64,000 nt of DNA from Flavipsychrobacter sp. (lineage in GTDB: Bacteria; Bacteroidota; Bacteroidia; Chitinophagales; Chitinophagaceae). This document shows, in pieces, positions 1 to 9,517 of this stretch (the first letter of the stretch is position 1; the number at the start of each line of letters is the position of its first letter). The stretch lies in assembly GCA_041392855.1 (NCBI GenBank), contig JAWKLD010000002.1, positions 1-64,000 of the forward strand. The letters run 5' to 3'. The position numbers were made by a program, and so were the translations under genes. Below the pieces are notes generated by a model. It did no database searches, was not told the DNA's origin, and saw only the letters and a list, made by a program, of their open reading frames with translations.

Positions 1-195
1 AATTTCAGTTAGCTCAAACTCTAACTTCGTCAATTGGAGTCCATATCTTGCTTTAGCTGAAATAACGTCCTGTCCTGATGATACTTCTTTTATTTTGCCA
101 TGTTTTTCAATAGCTGACTTTAATATGTGGAAAGCGACATCTCTTGAAACTGGCAGCGTAACATTGTCTTCACTATAGTTACTTAGTCTTTTCAT
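1..195 (-). CDS. Unknown protein, truncated by the window edge
   Basis: An open frame of 65 codons starts at an ATG at 195 (MKRLSNYSEDNV...) and runs off the left edge without a stop. It starts 5 bases after the stop of the secreted protein gene at 201-1028, so the two probably form an operon. The visible part is soluble, without a signal peptide or membrane segment, and has a helix-then-strand pattern. I do not recognise the family. The protein's C-terminal part is missing from the window. Confidence 0.6.
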   Translation of the reverse strand, partial: MKRLSNYSEDNVTLPVSRDVAFHILKSAIEKHGKIKEVSSGQDVISAKARYGLQLTKLEFELTEI

Positions 196-200
196 CTAAC

Positions 201-1028
201 TTATTTTATAACAACCATTTTCTTTGTTTCACTGCTTTCTCCATTTGCTGTCAAGTGATAATAGTAAGTACCTGAACTCAGTTCTGTATTATCTATAAGC
301 AGGCTATTGAAAGTGTTATCTACGTTATATGATTTTACTTTTTGACCATTCATGTTATAGATATCGAGGATTCCGCTTGTAGCTCCTATCGGGAGAGTAT
401 AATCAACAGTAGTTTGAGTGTTAGATGGATTAGGTATAGGATTACTTATGTTACCTATTGGGTTATTTCTTCCAATCTTTGCCAGCCCCAGGCCGTTTCC
501 GCATTTATCACAAGGTATAGTGCCAGGGAGTTTGTAGATAGTATATTTCTCTTTACCTGTTTGTAAAATTGCATTATATGAATTAGTTCCAGTCGAGTAG
601 ATTTTTAGTACTCCTGCACTGTCAATATTATTTAGGATGTTGCCAGCTTCATTAACTATTACTAACTTTTTCACATACACTGATGGTAAGGTGTTACTAT
701 AGTATACCGCTACTTCTACTTGTGCATCTAAGTTGAATAATTCTTCTGAAGTATAGGCAGCATAAGTAGGTTCATAGTTATTTATGTTAGGTAGATTAAT
801 TGTTTTCCATAAAGAATGGTTAAGGTCGTAAATCCTTAATTGTCCGGCTTTCATATCCCTTACAAGGTATTTCCTACCTGACTTTGACAGATTTACTATT
901 TCCATTGATACATCTGCATCATTCAATACATCTGAGTTTACGTTCAGATAGTCTTTCTCAAGGGTCATTTGTGCATTTGCTGTTAATCCAAATAATAATA
1001 CTCCAATAGCGATAATGATTCTTTTCAT
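201..1028 (-). CDS. Secreted protein with T9SS type A sorting domain
   Basis: The 275-residue product begins with a clear signal peptide (residues 1-19, ending ANA before Q20). Its last 75 or so residues form a type IX secretion sorting domain: the IxNPSN-like start, LDIYNMNGQKV, and LSSGTYYYHL followed by KKMVV. It is therefore expected to cross the outer membrane through the T9SS and be released or anchored at the cell surface. The middle (residues 20-195) is beta-rich and not recognised; it contains a CDKCGNG motif near residues 172-178 that could be a small metal or disulfide site. The gene precedes the truncated gene at the left edge by 5 bases. Cargo identity is unknown; the sorting domain call is confident. 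Confidence 0.8.
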   Translation of the reverse strand: MKRIIIAIGVLLFGLTANAQMTLEKDYLNVNSDVLNDADVSMEIVNLSKSGRKYLVRDMKAGQLRIYDLNHSLWKTINLPNINNYEPTYAAYTSEELFNLDAQVEVAVYYSNTLPSVYVKKLVIVNEAGNILNNIDSAGVLKIYSTGTNSYNAILQTGKEKYTIYKLPGTIPCDKCGNGLGLAKIGRNNPIGNISNPIPNPSNTQTTVDYTLPIGATSGILDIYNMNGQKVKSYNVDNTFNSLLIDNTELSSGTYYYHLTANGESSETKKMVVIK

Positions 1029-1152
1029 GTCTTTTGTTTATGTAATGCTTACTCTGTGCAGTTTTCAGCTACCCTGTAAGGACGAATATAACAAACACTG
1101 ACAAATATGTCATTAATATTATCGCTAATGATTTGGACTTTGCTGCCTGTAA

Positions 1153-1380
1153 ATGGCACAGTTCAGAGACCAGAAATTATTGGATAAAATCGCTGCGAGG
1201 TTGAAAGACCTACGTGAAGAAAGAGGTTTGTCCCAAGAGAAGGTTTATAATGAATTGGACGTGCATATTGCTCGAATAGAGGTAGGGAAAGTCAATGTAT
1301 CGGTTAGCACCTTATCAAAGTTGTGTGATTACTTCGACATTACACTAACTGAATTTTTTAGAAAGATAGATTATAAATGA
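1153..1380 (+). CDS. Small XRE-family helix-turn-helix regulator
   Basis: This 75-residue protein is almost entirely a Cro/C1-type helix-turn-helix domain: RLKDLREERGLSQEKV forms helices 1-2, VHIARIEVGKVNVSVSTL the recognition region, and LCDYFDITLTEFF the last helices. It should bind DNA as a dimer. It lies divergent from the secreted protein gene and just before the metal-efflux genes, so it may control either, or element functions. There is no sensor domain and no metal-binding Cys/His cluster, so it does not look like a classical metal sensor. The target is unknown. Confidence 0.85.
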   Translation: MAQFRDQKLLDKIAARLKDLREERGLSQEKVYNELDVHIARIEVGKVNVSVSTLSKLCDYFDITLTEFFRKIDYK

Positions 1381-1440
1381 GCAAGTATATGGTGTTTTGA
1401 AAAGCATATATTCACTCAATCTTTCTTTTTAAAATCGGTA

Positions 1441-1474
1441 TTTGTTACGAGTGTAATTATTCTTCATATATTTG
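1441..1474 (+). promoter_or_regulatory. Bacteroidota-type promoter of the metal-efflux operon
   Basis: TTTG at 1441-1444 and TATATTTG at 1467-1474 match the -33 TTTG and -7 TAnnTTTG boxes of Bacteroidota primary-sigma promoters, separated by 22 bases. Transcription would start near 1478, at or just inside the beginning of the next reading frame. Confidence 0.6.
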
Positions 1475-1891
1475 CACCAAACACAAACACTGAATATCTT
1501 AAAATACATAGTAGTCTTATCGGTATCATTAACAATGATAGTGCCCAAGGATTACCTTATTGAGGTATTTGAAATACCAGTAATAATTAAACACTATACC
1601 CATCATAACGAATTGCATCATAAAATAGGAGTGATTGATTATTTAAAACAACACTTTACTACACCTGAAAAATGCCCGGACAATTCAGAACATGACAGCA
1701 ATCACACTCCTATCCATCAACATAGTTGTTCAGGAGATTGCTTTTTTACAGTTCATAAGGTTTTTTCATCAGGGGATAATCCATCTACGTATCAATTAAT
1801 TCAGATTTCTGCCATCAAAAATGGGATGTATATTTTCTCACTCCCTCCTGATGTATTTACAAGCATTTGGCAACCGCCTAAAATAGGTTAA
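1472..1891 (+). CDS. Small His-rich membrane-anchored or exported protein heading the efflux operon
   Basis: This 139-codon frame has an N-terminal hydrophobic stretch (about residues 9-24) and a His-rich middle (HYTHHNELHHK, then HDSNHTPIHQHSCSGDC), suggesting zinc or other metal binding outside the cytoplasm. It lies 65 bases before the CzcA-like gene and is probably co-transcribed with it. The annotated start is a TTG that overlaps the -7 promoter box, so it cannot be right if that promoter is used. Usable starts would be CTG at 1490 or ATG at 1535, the latter losing most of the hydrophobic segment. The layout (hydrophobic start, then IPVIIKHYTHH, then IGVIDYL, ending in a PP motif) recurs in the gene at 19555-19953. 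Function is unknown; a periplasmic metal-binding accessory is an inference. Confidence 0.6.
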   Translation: MHQTQTLNILKYIVVLSVSLTMIVPKDYLIEVFEIPVIIKHYTHHNELHHKIGVIDYLKQHFTTPEKCPDNSEHDSNHTPIHQHSCSGDCFFTVHKVFSSGDNPSTYQLIQISAIKNGMYIFSLPPDVFTSIWQPPKIG

Positions 1892-1956
1892 TAATCTTGA
1901 GTACCTGCTTACGAAGCGGGTCAGGTTTAATCTATTGTTGTTTTTAAAAAAATTAC

Positions 1957-4900
1957 ATGCTAAATAGTATAATTCGCTATTCTGTAAAGAATAAGCTGAT
2001 TATCGGGTTGTTTACAATTGCATTAATCATAGGCGGAATATGGAGCTTAAAAGAAGTACCGGTTGATGCAGTTCCCGATATAACAAATAATCAGGTACAA
2101 GTAATTACGCAGTCTCCAAATCTTAGTACAGAGGACATTGAGCAATTTGTTACTTATCCCGTAGAAGTGGCTATGGCCAACCTGCCGGGTGTATCGGAAA
2201 TCCGTTCTGTTTCCAGGTTTGGGCTATCTGTAGTAACAATCGTCTTTGAAGAAGATATGGGGACATATGTGCCAAGGCAATTAGTCTCTGAAAAGCTCAA
2301 TGACATAGGCAAAAACATACCCGAGGGTTTTGGAGAACCGGAAATGGGGCCTATTTCCACAGGTCTTGGTGAGATATACCAATATACACTTGAAGTTGAT
2401 TCAACTTATAAAGATGAATACTCAATTACCGAACTAAGGACTATTCAGGACTGGATTATTCGCAGGCAAATGGCTATGGTGCCCGGCGTGGTTGAGGTCA
2501 ACGCCTTTGGCGGCAAGGTAAAACAATATGAGGTCGCTGTTGCCACTGATGAATTGAATGCAATCGGCCTGACTATCACAGATATATTTAACGCACTTGA
2601 ACAAAATAATCAGAATACTGGAGGCGCTTATATTGAGAAAGACCACTATGCAAATTTTATCAGAGGAGAAGGTCTTGCCCGTAATTTAGATGACATACGA
2701 AAAACAGTTGTGGTTAATAAGAATGGATTACCCATTACTATTGGCGACATTGCCAAAGTAAGGTTTGGGGAAGCCGTACGATATGGTGCTTTTACCAAAG
2801 ACGGACAAGGTGAAGCAGTTGGCGGCATGATTCTCATGTTAAAGGGCGCCAACTCGAATGATGTCATAGAACGTGTAAAAGAACGCATAATACAAATACA
2901 ACAAACATTACCACCAGGAGTACATATAGAGTCTTTTCTTGACAGGAGCACTTTAATTAAAGATACCACCAGTACAGTCAGTAAAAACTTACTTGAAGGT
3001 GCATTGATTGTAATATTTGTATTAGTACTACTCCTCGGGAACTGGAGGGGTGGTCTAATAGTTGCTTCTGCGATACCACTTTCATTACTGTTTGCGTTTA
3101 TTCTCATGAATATTTTCGGCGTATGGGCCAACCTGATGAGCCTGGGGGCTATAGATTTTGGAATCATAGTAGACGGTGCAGTTATCATTGTTGAAAGCAC
3201 CGTTTTCCTGTTACATGAGAAAATTATAAAGAAGAAAATTATCAACCAACAACTACATGATGAGTTAGCTTATGATGCGTCCAGCAAGATGATGAATTCA
3301 GCGTTTTTCGGACAGTTGATAATCTTAATAGTGTTTATCCCTATACTTGCTTTGGAAGGCGTAGAAGGCAAAATGTTTCAGCCTATGGCCTTAACATTCA
3401 TGTTTGCTATGATAGGGGTAATGGTGCTGTGTCTGACATACATCCCTATGATGTCTGCACTATTCCTTCGCGTCAATAATACGGATACAAAATCCTGGGG
3501 AGATAAAATTGTTGCTAAGATTGAACGCGTCTATGAGTCCCTGTTAAGAAAAACGCTAAAGAAATCAAAATTGGTGATTATCCTGTCAGTATGTCTCTTA
3601 GGGGCTGCTGGGTTTGCATTCTCCAAACTTGGTGGGGAGTTCATTCCACAACTGGATGAAGGTGATATTGCGTTTCATGTTATCCTTAAGCCAGGTAGTT
3701 CGCTTTCGGAAGCTATTGAGAGTTCAACTAAGATTGAGCAATTATTATTGGAAAAATTTCCCGAAGTAGAACATGCCATGACAAGATTTGGCGTAGCTGA
3801 TGTACCTACAGACCCAATGCCGATGGATATAGGCGATTGCTTTATTATCCTAAAGCCAAAAGATGAATGGGTGACAACCGACAGCAAGGAAGAACTCATT
3901 CATAAAATCAAACAAGCAGTGAGTGTTATACCTGGAATAAACTATGAATTTACACAACCCATCGAAATGCGTTTTAATGAATTGCTGTCAGGCGTCCGTG
4001 AGGATGTTGCAGTAAAACTGTTTGGAGAAGATTTGGACATTCTTGCCGATAAGGCCGAAGAAATGGGGAGAATTATCAGCACTATACCTGGTGTCGGAGA
4101 TATGAAGGTAGAAGCTACAAGTGGGCTGCCTCAAATGACGGTTAGGTATGACAGGGTCAAACTCGCACAATATGGTCTCAAAATAAATGAACTGAATAAG
4201 ATAATAATGTCAGCATTTTCCGGAGGTAAAGCAGGTGTCATATTTGAGGGTGAAAAAAGATTTGACCTTGTCGTAAGGCTTCAGGAACAGGGAAGAAAAA
4301 ATATTGATGATGTTAAAACACTCTATATACCAACTCCTAACAACAATCAGATTCCACTTAAGGAAGTAGCAGATATAAGCTACGTCCCGGGCCCCATGCA
4401 AATCAGCAGGGACAATACCAACAGAAGAATATATGTAGGTATCAATGTAAGGAACCGTGATGTTAAATCGCTTGTTGAGGACATTAAAAACAAACTGGAT
4501 AATGAACTTCAACTACCACCGGGATATTATATAAGGTATGGTGGCGCATTTGAAAACCTCGAACGTGCCAGCAAGCGTTTGCAAATAGTAGTACCCATAG
4601 CATTGGTATTGATTTTTATACTGGTATTTTTTGCGCTCAAATCAATTTCACAAACAGTGATGATATATATGGCTATACCACTTGCAGCTATTGGTGGGAT
4701 ATTCTCTTTATGGTTGCGAGATATGCCGTTCAGTATATCAGCTGGTGTTGGTTTTATTGTTTTATTTGGTGTTGCAGTACTGAACGGACTCGTATTGATA
4801 AATGGCTGGAATGAATTGAAAGATGAAGGTAAGACAAATATTTATGAGCGGATTATCCTGGGTGCTAAAAGAAGAATCCGCCCTATTATGCTCACGGCAC

Positions 4901-6327
4901 TTACAGATGTATTAGGTTTTTTACCGATGGCTATATCTACGTCTGCTGGTGCTGAAGTTCAGCAACCGTTGGCTACAGTCGTAATTGGGGGTATGATTTC
5001 TGCAACACTTCTAACACTCTTTGTCATGCCTGTTTTATACAACTGGCTTGAAAACCGTAAGAATAATATACATAAAAATAGTCTGCCTGCAATTGTAATA
5101 TTTGCCTGTATTCTATCAACAAGTATTCCATTCAGTGCGTCAGCACAAGAAACTGAGACCCATGAAATCACATCAGTGGAAGAAGCAATTGAGGTCGCAA
5201 TAAAAAACAACGGGAATATTAAAGCTGCGGAAACAGATATACAAATTCAGCAACAAAAAAAGAAAACTGCATTTGATGTAGCAAAAACACAATTAGGCTT
5301 TCAGTATGGGCAATATAATAGTTTTGAGAATGACCTTTCATTCAACGTAGTACAAAATTTTGATTTTCCATCAGTCTATATCAATCAACATTCATTAGCT
5401 AAAAAACGAGTTACAAAAAGCAATATAACTCTGGATGTTGAAAAAAATGAGTTGAAAAAAGAAATACGCAAGACTTGGTATACACTTGCCTATCTGCAGG
5501 AACAACAAAAACTATTGTTATACCAGGACACCTTATACAAACGTTTTCTTTACGCAGCAACTATCCGGTATGAAACAGAAGAAAGTACTTTCCTTGAAAA
5601 GTCATCGGTGGAGACAGAAGTTATGGAGATAGAAAATCAGATTAAGATAAACCATTCTGAAATTTTTATACAAGAGCAAAAGCTGAAGGCTTTATTGAAT
5701 ACGACAGTCGATATAACCTTTAATACGGAAAGCTTGAAGAAAAGAGTTTCATTAACTGTTGATAGGAGTTCACTGCCTATGGATAATCCAACGAACAAAT
5801 ATGTAAAACAACAAATAGAAATTGCAGAAACAGAAAAGAAGCTTAAAACCTCTGAAATGCTACCGGGATTTTCCATAGGTTATTTCAACCAATCGCTTAT
5901 AGGTAGCCCAACATCAAGTGGTGATATTGCGACTATTAATAATCGCTTCACAGGAGTTCAGGTAGGAGTGACCATACCTCTGTTTTTTGGCTCGTATACT
6001 GCCCAAATAAAAGAAGCTAAACTCGCCGAGCAAATGGCACAAACAAGGGCAGATTACTTTGAGGTTAGATTATTCAGTTCAGTTAAACAACAATTACAAG
6101 AAGTATTTAAACAAGAAGCCAGTCTGGATTATTATAACGATAAAGCACTTAAACAGGCAGACCTATTGATTGAGTATGCACAAAAAAGTTTTGAGAACGG
6201 TGCTATTGGATATATCGAATACTTCAGGAATCTCAACCAGGCAATAGACATTAAGTCTGGTTACTTAAAAACATTAAATACTTACAATCAATCCATCATC
6301 GAATTGGAATATTTTTTCGGTAAATAA
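1957..6327 (+). CDS. czcA: CzcA/CusA-type heavy-metal RND pump fused to a TolC-like outer-membrane factor
   Basis: The 1456-residue product joins two proteins. Residues 1 to about 1035 form a heavy-metal-efflux RND permease with twelve membrane segments; D400, D406 and E413 in DFGIIVDGAVIIVE match the proton-relay residues of CzcA TM4. After a short linker a second hydrophobic segment ends SASA|Q at 1063/1064, looking like an internal signal peptide. The rest (about 1075-1456) is a TolC-family outer-membrane factor with long coiled helices. Such fusions are known in Bacteroidota. Together with the adaptor encoded 11 bases downstream it would export divalent cations across both membranes, with the internal signal presumably cleaved to release the outer-membrane part. 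The proton-relay pattern favours Zn/Cd/Co over Cu/Ag; this is inference. Confidence 0.93.
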   Translation: MLNSIIRYSVKNKLIIGLFTIALIIGGIWSLKEVPVDAVPDITNNQVQVITQSPNLSTEDIEQFVTYPVEVAMANLPGVSEIRSVSRFGLSVVTIVFEEDMGTYVPRQLVSEKLNDIGKNIPEGFGEPEMGPISTGLGEIYQYTLEVDSTYKDEYSITELRTIQDWIIRRQMAMVPGVVEVNAFGGKVKQYEVAVATDELNAIGLTITDIFNALEQNNQNTGGAYIEKDHYANFIRGEGLARNLDDIRKTVVVNKNGLPITIGDIAKVRFGEAVRYGAFTKDGQGEAVGGMILMLKGANSNDVIERVKERIIQIQQTLPPGVHIESFLDRSTLIKDTTSTVSKNLLEGALIVIFVLVLLLGNWRGGLIVASAIPLSLLFAFILMNIFGVWANLMSLGAIDFGIIVDGAVIIVESTVFLLHEKIIKKKIINQQLHDELAYDASSKMMNSAFFGQLIILIVFIPILALEGVEGKMFQPMALTFMFAMIGVMVLCLTYIPMMSALFLRVNNTDTKSWGDKIVAKIERVYESLLRKTLKKSKLVIILSVCLLGAAGFAFSKLGGEFIPQLDEGDIAFHVILKPGSSLSEAIESSTKIEQLLLEKFPEVEHAMTRFGVADVPTDPMPMDIGDCFIILKPKDEWVTTDSKEELIHKIKQAVSVIPGINYEFTQPIEMRFNELLSGVREDVAVKLFGEDLDILADKAEEMGRIISTIPGVGDMKVEATSGLPQMTVRYDRVKLAQYGLKINELNKIIMSAFSGGKAGVIFEGEKRFDLVVRLQEQGRKNIDDVKTLYIPTPNNNQIPLKEVADISYVPGPMQISRDNTNRRIYVGINVRNRDVKSLVEDIKNKLDNELQLPPGYYIRYGGAFENLERASKRLQIVVPIALVLIFILVFFALKSISQTVMIYMAIPLAAIGGIFSLWLRDMPFSISAGVGFIVLFGVAVLNGLVLINGWNELKDEGKTNIYERIILGAKRRIRPIMLTALTDVLGFLPMAISTSAGAEVQQPLATVVIGGMISATLLTLFVMPVLYNWLENRKNNIHKNSLPAIVIFACILSTSIPFSASAQETETHEITSVEEAIEVAIKNNGNIKAAETDIQIQQQKKKTAFDVAKTQLGFQYGQYNSFENDLSFNVVQNFDFPSVYINQHSLAKKRVTKSNITLDVEKNELKKEIRKTWYTLAYLQEQQKLLLYQDTLYKRFLYAATIRYETEESTFLEKSSVETEVMEIENQIKINHSEIFIQEQKLKALLNTTVDITFNTESLKKRVSLTVDRSSLPMDNPTNKYVKQQIEIAETEKKLKTSEMLPGFSIGYFNQSLIGSPTSSGDIATINNRFTGVQVGVTIPLFFGSYTAQIKEAKLAEQMAQTRADYFEVRLFSSVKQQLQEVFKQEASLDYYNDKALKQADLLIEYAQKSFENGAIGYIEYFRNLNQAIDIKSGYLKTLNTYNQSIIELEYFFGK

Positions 6328-6338
6328 AAAACTAAACA

Positions 6339-7532
6339 ATGAGAAATCGGTTTAATATATATATCATGTTTTTTGCATCATGCGTTGTTTTACTATCATG
6401 CAATGGCAATGGGCGCGATGATAATGCATCCAATCATAAAGATATTGAGCATAGTCATACACAAGAATCCGTGCATTTAACAAGTGTACAACTTGATGCT
6501 CTTTCAATACAGATAGATACCATCCCCTTACGAAGTATAGCATCCTATGTTGAAGCAAATGGAAAACTGGAAGTACCCCCACAAAACGAAGCTACGGTTA
6601 CAGCCATTATTGGAGCAAACGTTGTCTCTATTAAGGTTATTGAAGGCGATAAGGTAAGAAAAGGTGAACCCTTAGCCTACCTTAGCCACCCTGACCTTAT
6701 TAAAATGCAATCAGATTATATAAATGAATATAATCAATTACAGTATCTGGGACAGGAGTATCAAAGACAGCAAAAACTGTATGAAGAAAAAGTAGGTTCA
6801 GGTAAACAATTTCAAAAAACTAAAGCAGATTATTTGTCTTTGAAAGGTATTGTAACCGGACTTGAAGCTCAACTAAAGCAATTTGGCTTGAACCTGACAC
6901 GCATCAGAAGCAACAACCTCTACGAACAAGTTCCGGTTCACAGTCCTATTGATGGCTATGTACGATTAGTAGAAGTGAAAACAGGGCAGTATGTATCACC
7001 ACAAAGTGAAATATTTGAAATAGTAAGTAACGACCATATACATGCTGACCTGATGGTTTTTGAAAAAGACATGCACAAAGTGAAAGTTGGACAGAAAGTA
7101 AACCTATTTATAGAGAGCCTTGACAATCAAACCTTACAAGCAAATATATATGCCGTAGGTAAGGCTTTTGAAGACGATCCTAAAGCTGTACATATTCATG
7201 CTGATATTGAAGAGAAATCAGGATTGTTGATACCGGGTATGTATGTGAGAGGTCAAATTGTAACCGATGACAATTACGGATACGCTTTGCCTGAAGATGC
7301 CATAGTCAAGGAAAACAATAGGTATTATATATTCACAGCAGAAGTTGAACTTCATGATAATGACACGTCGTGGATATTTTACCCAATGGAGGTAACTACA
7401 GGAAGCAGAGATAATGGATGGGTTGAAATAAAGCCCTTAAAAGCTATAACCCAAACCACAAAGGTAGCCTTTGGAAGTGCCTATTACCTGATGGCAGAGA
7501 TGAAAAAAGGAGAAGCGGAACATAGTCATTAA
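6339..7532 (+). CDS. czcB: Periplasmic adaptor of the metal RND pump (CzcB-like lipoprotein)
   Basis: A 397-residue membrane-fusion protein linking the RND pump to the outer-membrane factor. It starts with a lipoprotein signal (VVLLSC, Cys21), so it is probably lipid-anchored. Then come a His-containing spacer (DIEHSHTQESVH), the first lipoyl half (VTAIIGANVVSIKVIEGDKVRKGEPL), a coiled-coil hairpin at about residues 120-200, the second lipoyl half (VHSPIDGYVRLVEVKTGQYV) and beta-barrel domains. The C-terminus ends EAEHSH, a possible metal-binding tail. It follows the pump gene by 11 bases and precedes the ATPase gene by 20, forming one operon. Confidence 0.92.
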   Translation: MRNRFNIYIMFFASCVVLLSCNGNGRDDNASNHKDIEHSHTQESVHLTSVQLDALSIQIDTIPLRSIASYVEANGKLEVPPQNEATVTAIIGANVVSIKVIEGDKVRKGEPLAYLSHPDLIKMQSDYINEYNQLQYLGQEYQRQQKLYEEKVGSGKQFQKTKADYLSLKGIVTGLEAQLKQFGLNLTRIRSNNLYEQVPVHSPIDGYVRLVEVKTGQYVSPQSEIFEIVSNDHIHADLMVFEKDMHKVKVGQKVNLFIESLDNQTLQANIYAVGKAFEDDPKAVHIHADIEEKSGLLIPGMYVRGQIVTDDNYGYALPEDAIVKENNRYYIFTAEVELHDNDTSWIFYPMEVTTGSRDNGWVEIKPLKAITQTTKVAFGSAYYLMAEMKKGEAEHSH

Positions 7533-7552
7533 TTATTACATCAAGAGATAAC

Positions 7553-9430
7553 ATGAAAAAGGGAATAATAAAAAACAATAGTTTGAAAGAGCATATTGAC
7601 CTGCTTCTATCCTTGGTCATACTACTTGTACTGCTTATTATGGAATATGGGCTTCAAATAGAAGTTCCAGTATATGTATTACTGCCAATTAATTTGCTGG
7701 CATATTTGCTTGCAGGTCACAGTGTTTTAAGGCTTGCTATTCGTAAATCTTCAAGAGGAGATTTCTTTAATGAGTTTGTCTTAATGAGCATAGCTACAAT
7801 CGGAGCTTTTATAATAGGAGAGTATGAAGAAGGTGTAGCTGTCATGGTTTTTTACCAGATTGGGGAATGGTTCCAGGATATTGCTGTGAATAATGCAAAG
7901 CGCAGCATCAAAGCACTGTTAGATATTCGTCCAGACATAGTAACAATTATTAAAGACGGTAATGACATAAAAATTCCTCCATCAGAGGTAGAAGTCGGTC
8001 AAGTCATTAAAGTAAAGCCTGGGGAGAAAATAGCTCTTGATGGAAAGCTGTTATCGGATGCCGCGACTTTTAATACTTCTGCATTGACAGGTGAAAGTGT
8101 GCCTGAAACAAAACAAATGGGAGATAAAGTATTTGCCGGTATGATAAGCGTAAACAGTAGTATAGAGGTTAAGGTCACAGCTTTATTCAAAGACAGTAAA
8201 TTGAGCCGCATCCTTGAAATGGTTCAGGATGCTACAGCAAGAAAGTCTCAAACACAGTTGTTTATCTCAAGATTTGCCAAAGTATATACTCCAATAGTGT
8301 TCTTCTTAGCTTTAGCTGTTTGTCTTGTCCCATATTTCATAGTAGACGAGTACGTTTTTCAGACCTGGTTTTACAGGGCATTAGTGTTTCTCGTCATTAG
8401 CTGTCCGTGTGCTTTAGTGGTTTCTATCCCGCTCGGTTATTTTGGAGGAATAGGACTTGCATCAAGAAGTGGGATACTTTTCAAAGGTGGAAACTTTCTG
8501 GATGTAATGACACAAGTCAATACCATTGTAATGGATAAAACAGGCACTTTAACAAAGGGTGTGTTTAAAGTACAGAACGTTAAAGCCAATAATATTAATG
8601 AGAGTGAACTTGTCATGATTACTGCTGCACTGGAACAGCACTCTACGCACCCCATAGCACAGGCTGTAATAGAATATTCGGATGGAAGTCATAAGCGGCT
8701 TCAAGCATCAGGCGTCAAGGAAATTCACGGCCATGGCCTGGCAGGTATAGTTGATAACAAAAATGTTTTGGCTGGAAATACCAAGTTATTAAAGAAGTAT
8801 GAAGTTGATTATCCTCAATCTTTAAACGAAATAACGGATACAATTGTTGTTGTATCTATAGATAATGAATATGCGGGATATATATTAGTTGCAGATGAGA
8901 TAAAAGAGGATGCAAAACAAGCTATAGACTTACTTCATCAACTGAACATCAGAACCGTGATGTTATCTGGTGACAAACAGGCGGTAGTTGACCAAGTCGC
9001 AGAAGAGTTGCAAATAGATGAAGCTTTTGGTGCCCTCCTGCCAGAAGATAAAGTGGAAAAGGTGCAGGAATATAAAAACAAGGGATTAAGAATTGCATTT
9101 GCTGGAGATGGCATCAATGATGCACCTGTAATCGCATTAGCTGATGCAGGTATTGCAATGGGAGGCTTAGGCAGTGATGCAGCAATAGAAACTGCTGATA
9201 TTGTTATTCAAAATGACCAACCTTCAAAGATTCCTACAGCGATTAAAATTGGGAAATTAACGACGAGTGTTGTCTGGCAAAATATCATTCTGGCTATGGT
9301 AGTAAAAGTTACAGTTTTAATATTAGGTGCAGGTGGTATAGCTACTCTCTGGGAGGCTGTAATTGCAGATGTTGGTGTAGCCCTACTTGCAATATTGAAT
9401 GCAATTAGAATACAAAGAATGAAGTTATAA
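7553..9430 (+). CDS. P1B-type heavy-metal ATPase, Zn/Cd/Pb class
   Basis: A 625-residue cation-exporting ATPase of the inner membrane. It has the CPC metal site in TM6 (C284-P-C286), the phosphorylated Asp in DKTGTLT (D328), the TGES actuator motif (LTGESVPET), an HP locus (QHSTHPIA) and GDGINDAP in the hinge. A TM7 Lys and a TM8 Asp in ADVGVALLAI (D606) are the signature of ZntA/CadA-type pumps. There is no N-terminal Cys-rich metal-binding domain, so the His-rich small protein or adaptor may supply metal handling. It would move Zn2+, Cd2+ or Pb2+ to the periplasm, where the RND complex takes over. Last gene of the efflux operon. Confidence 0.93.
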   Translation: MKKGIIKNNSLKEHIDLLLSLVILLVLLIMEYGLQIEVPVYVLLPINLLAYLLAGHSVLRLAIRKSSRGDFFNEFVLMSIATIGAFIIGEYEEGVAVMVFYQIGEWFQDIAVNNAKRSIKALLDIRPDIVTIIKDGNDIKIPPSEVEVGQVIKVKPGEKIALDGKLLSDAATFNTSALTGESVPETKQMGDKVFAGMISVNSSIEVKVTALFKDSKLSRILEMVQDATARKSQTQLFISRFAKVYTPIVFFLALAVCLVPYFIVDEYVFQTWFYRALVFLVISCPCALVVSIPLGYFGGIGLASRSGILFKGGNFLDVMTQVNTIVMDKTGTLTKGVFKVQNVKANNINESELVMITAALEQHSTHPIAQAVIEYSDGSHKRLQASGVKEIHGHGLAGIVDNKNVLAGNTKLLKKYEVDYPQSLNEITDTIVVVSIDNEYAGYILVADEIKEDAKQAIDLLHQLNIRTVMLSGDKQAVVDQVAEELQIDEAFGALLPEDKVEKVQEYKNKGLRIAFAGDGINDAPVIALADAGIAMGGLGSDAAIETADIVIQNDQPSKIPTAIKIGKLTTSVVWQNIILAMVVKVTVLILGAGGIATLWEAVIADVGVALLAILNAIRIQRMKL

Positions 9431-9517
9431 AACTCAATTGGAAGGCTAAATAGATACTTTCTTAAGATTTATTATTTCTGAAACTATAATTATTAATAGA
9501 CAAAAAAAACAATAGTT

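Noticed and set aside
2646..3245. 199-codon minus-strand frame inside the CzcA gene
   Set aside because: Antisense to strongly conserved RND motifs; low-complexity Thr/Ile/Ser composition typical of a shadow frame.
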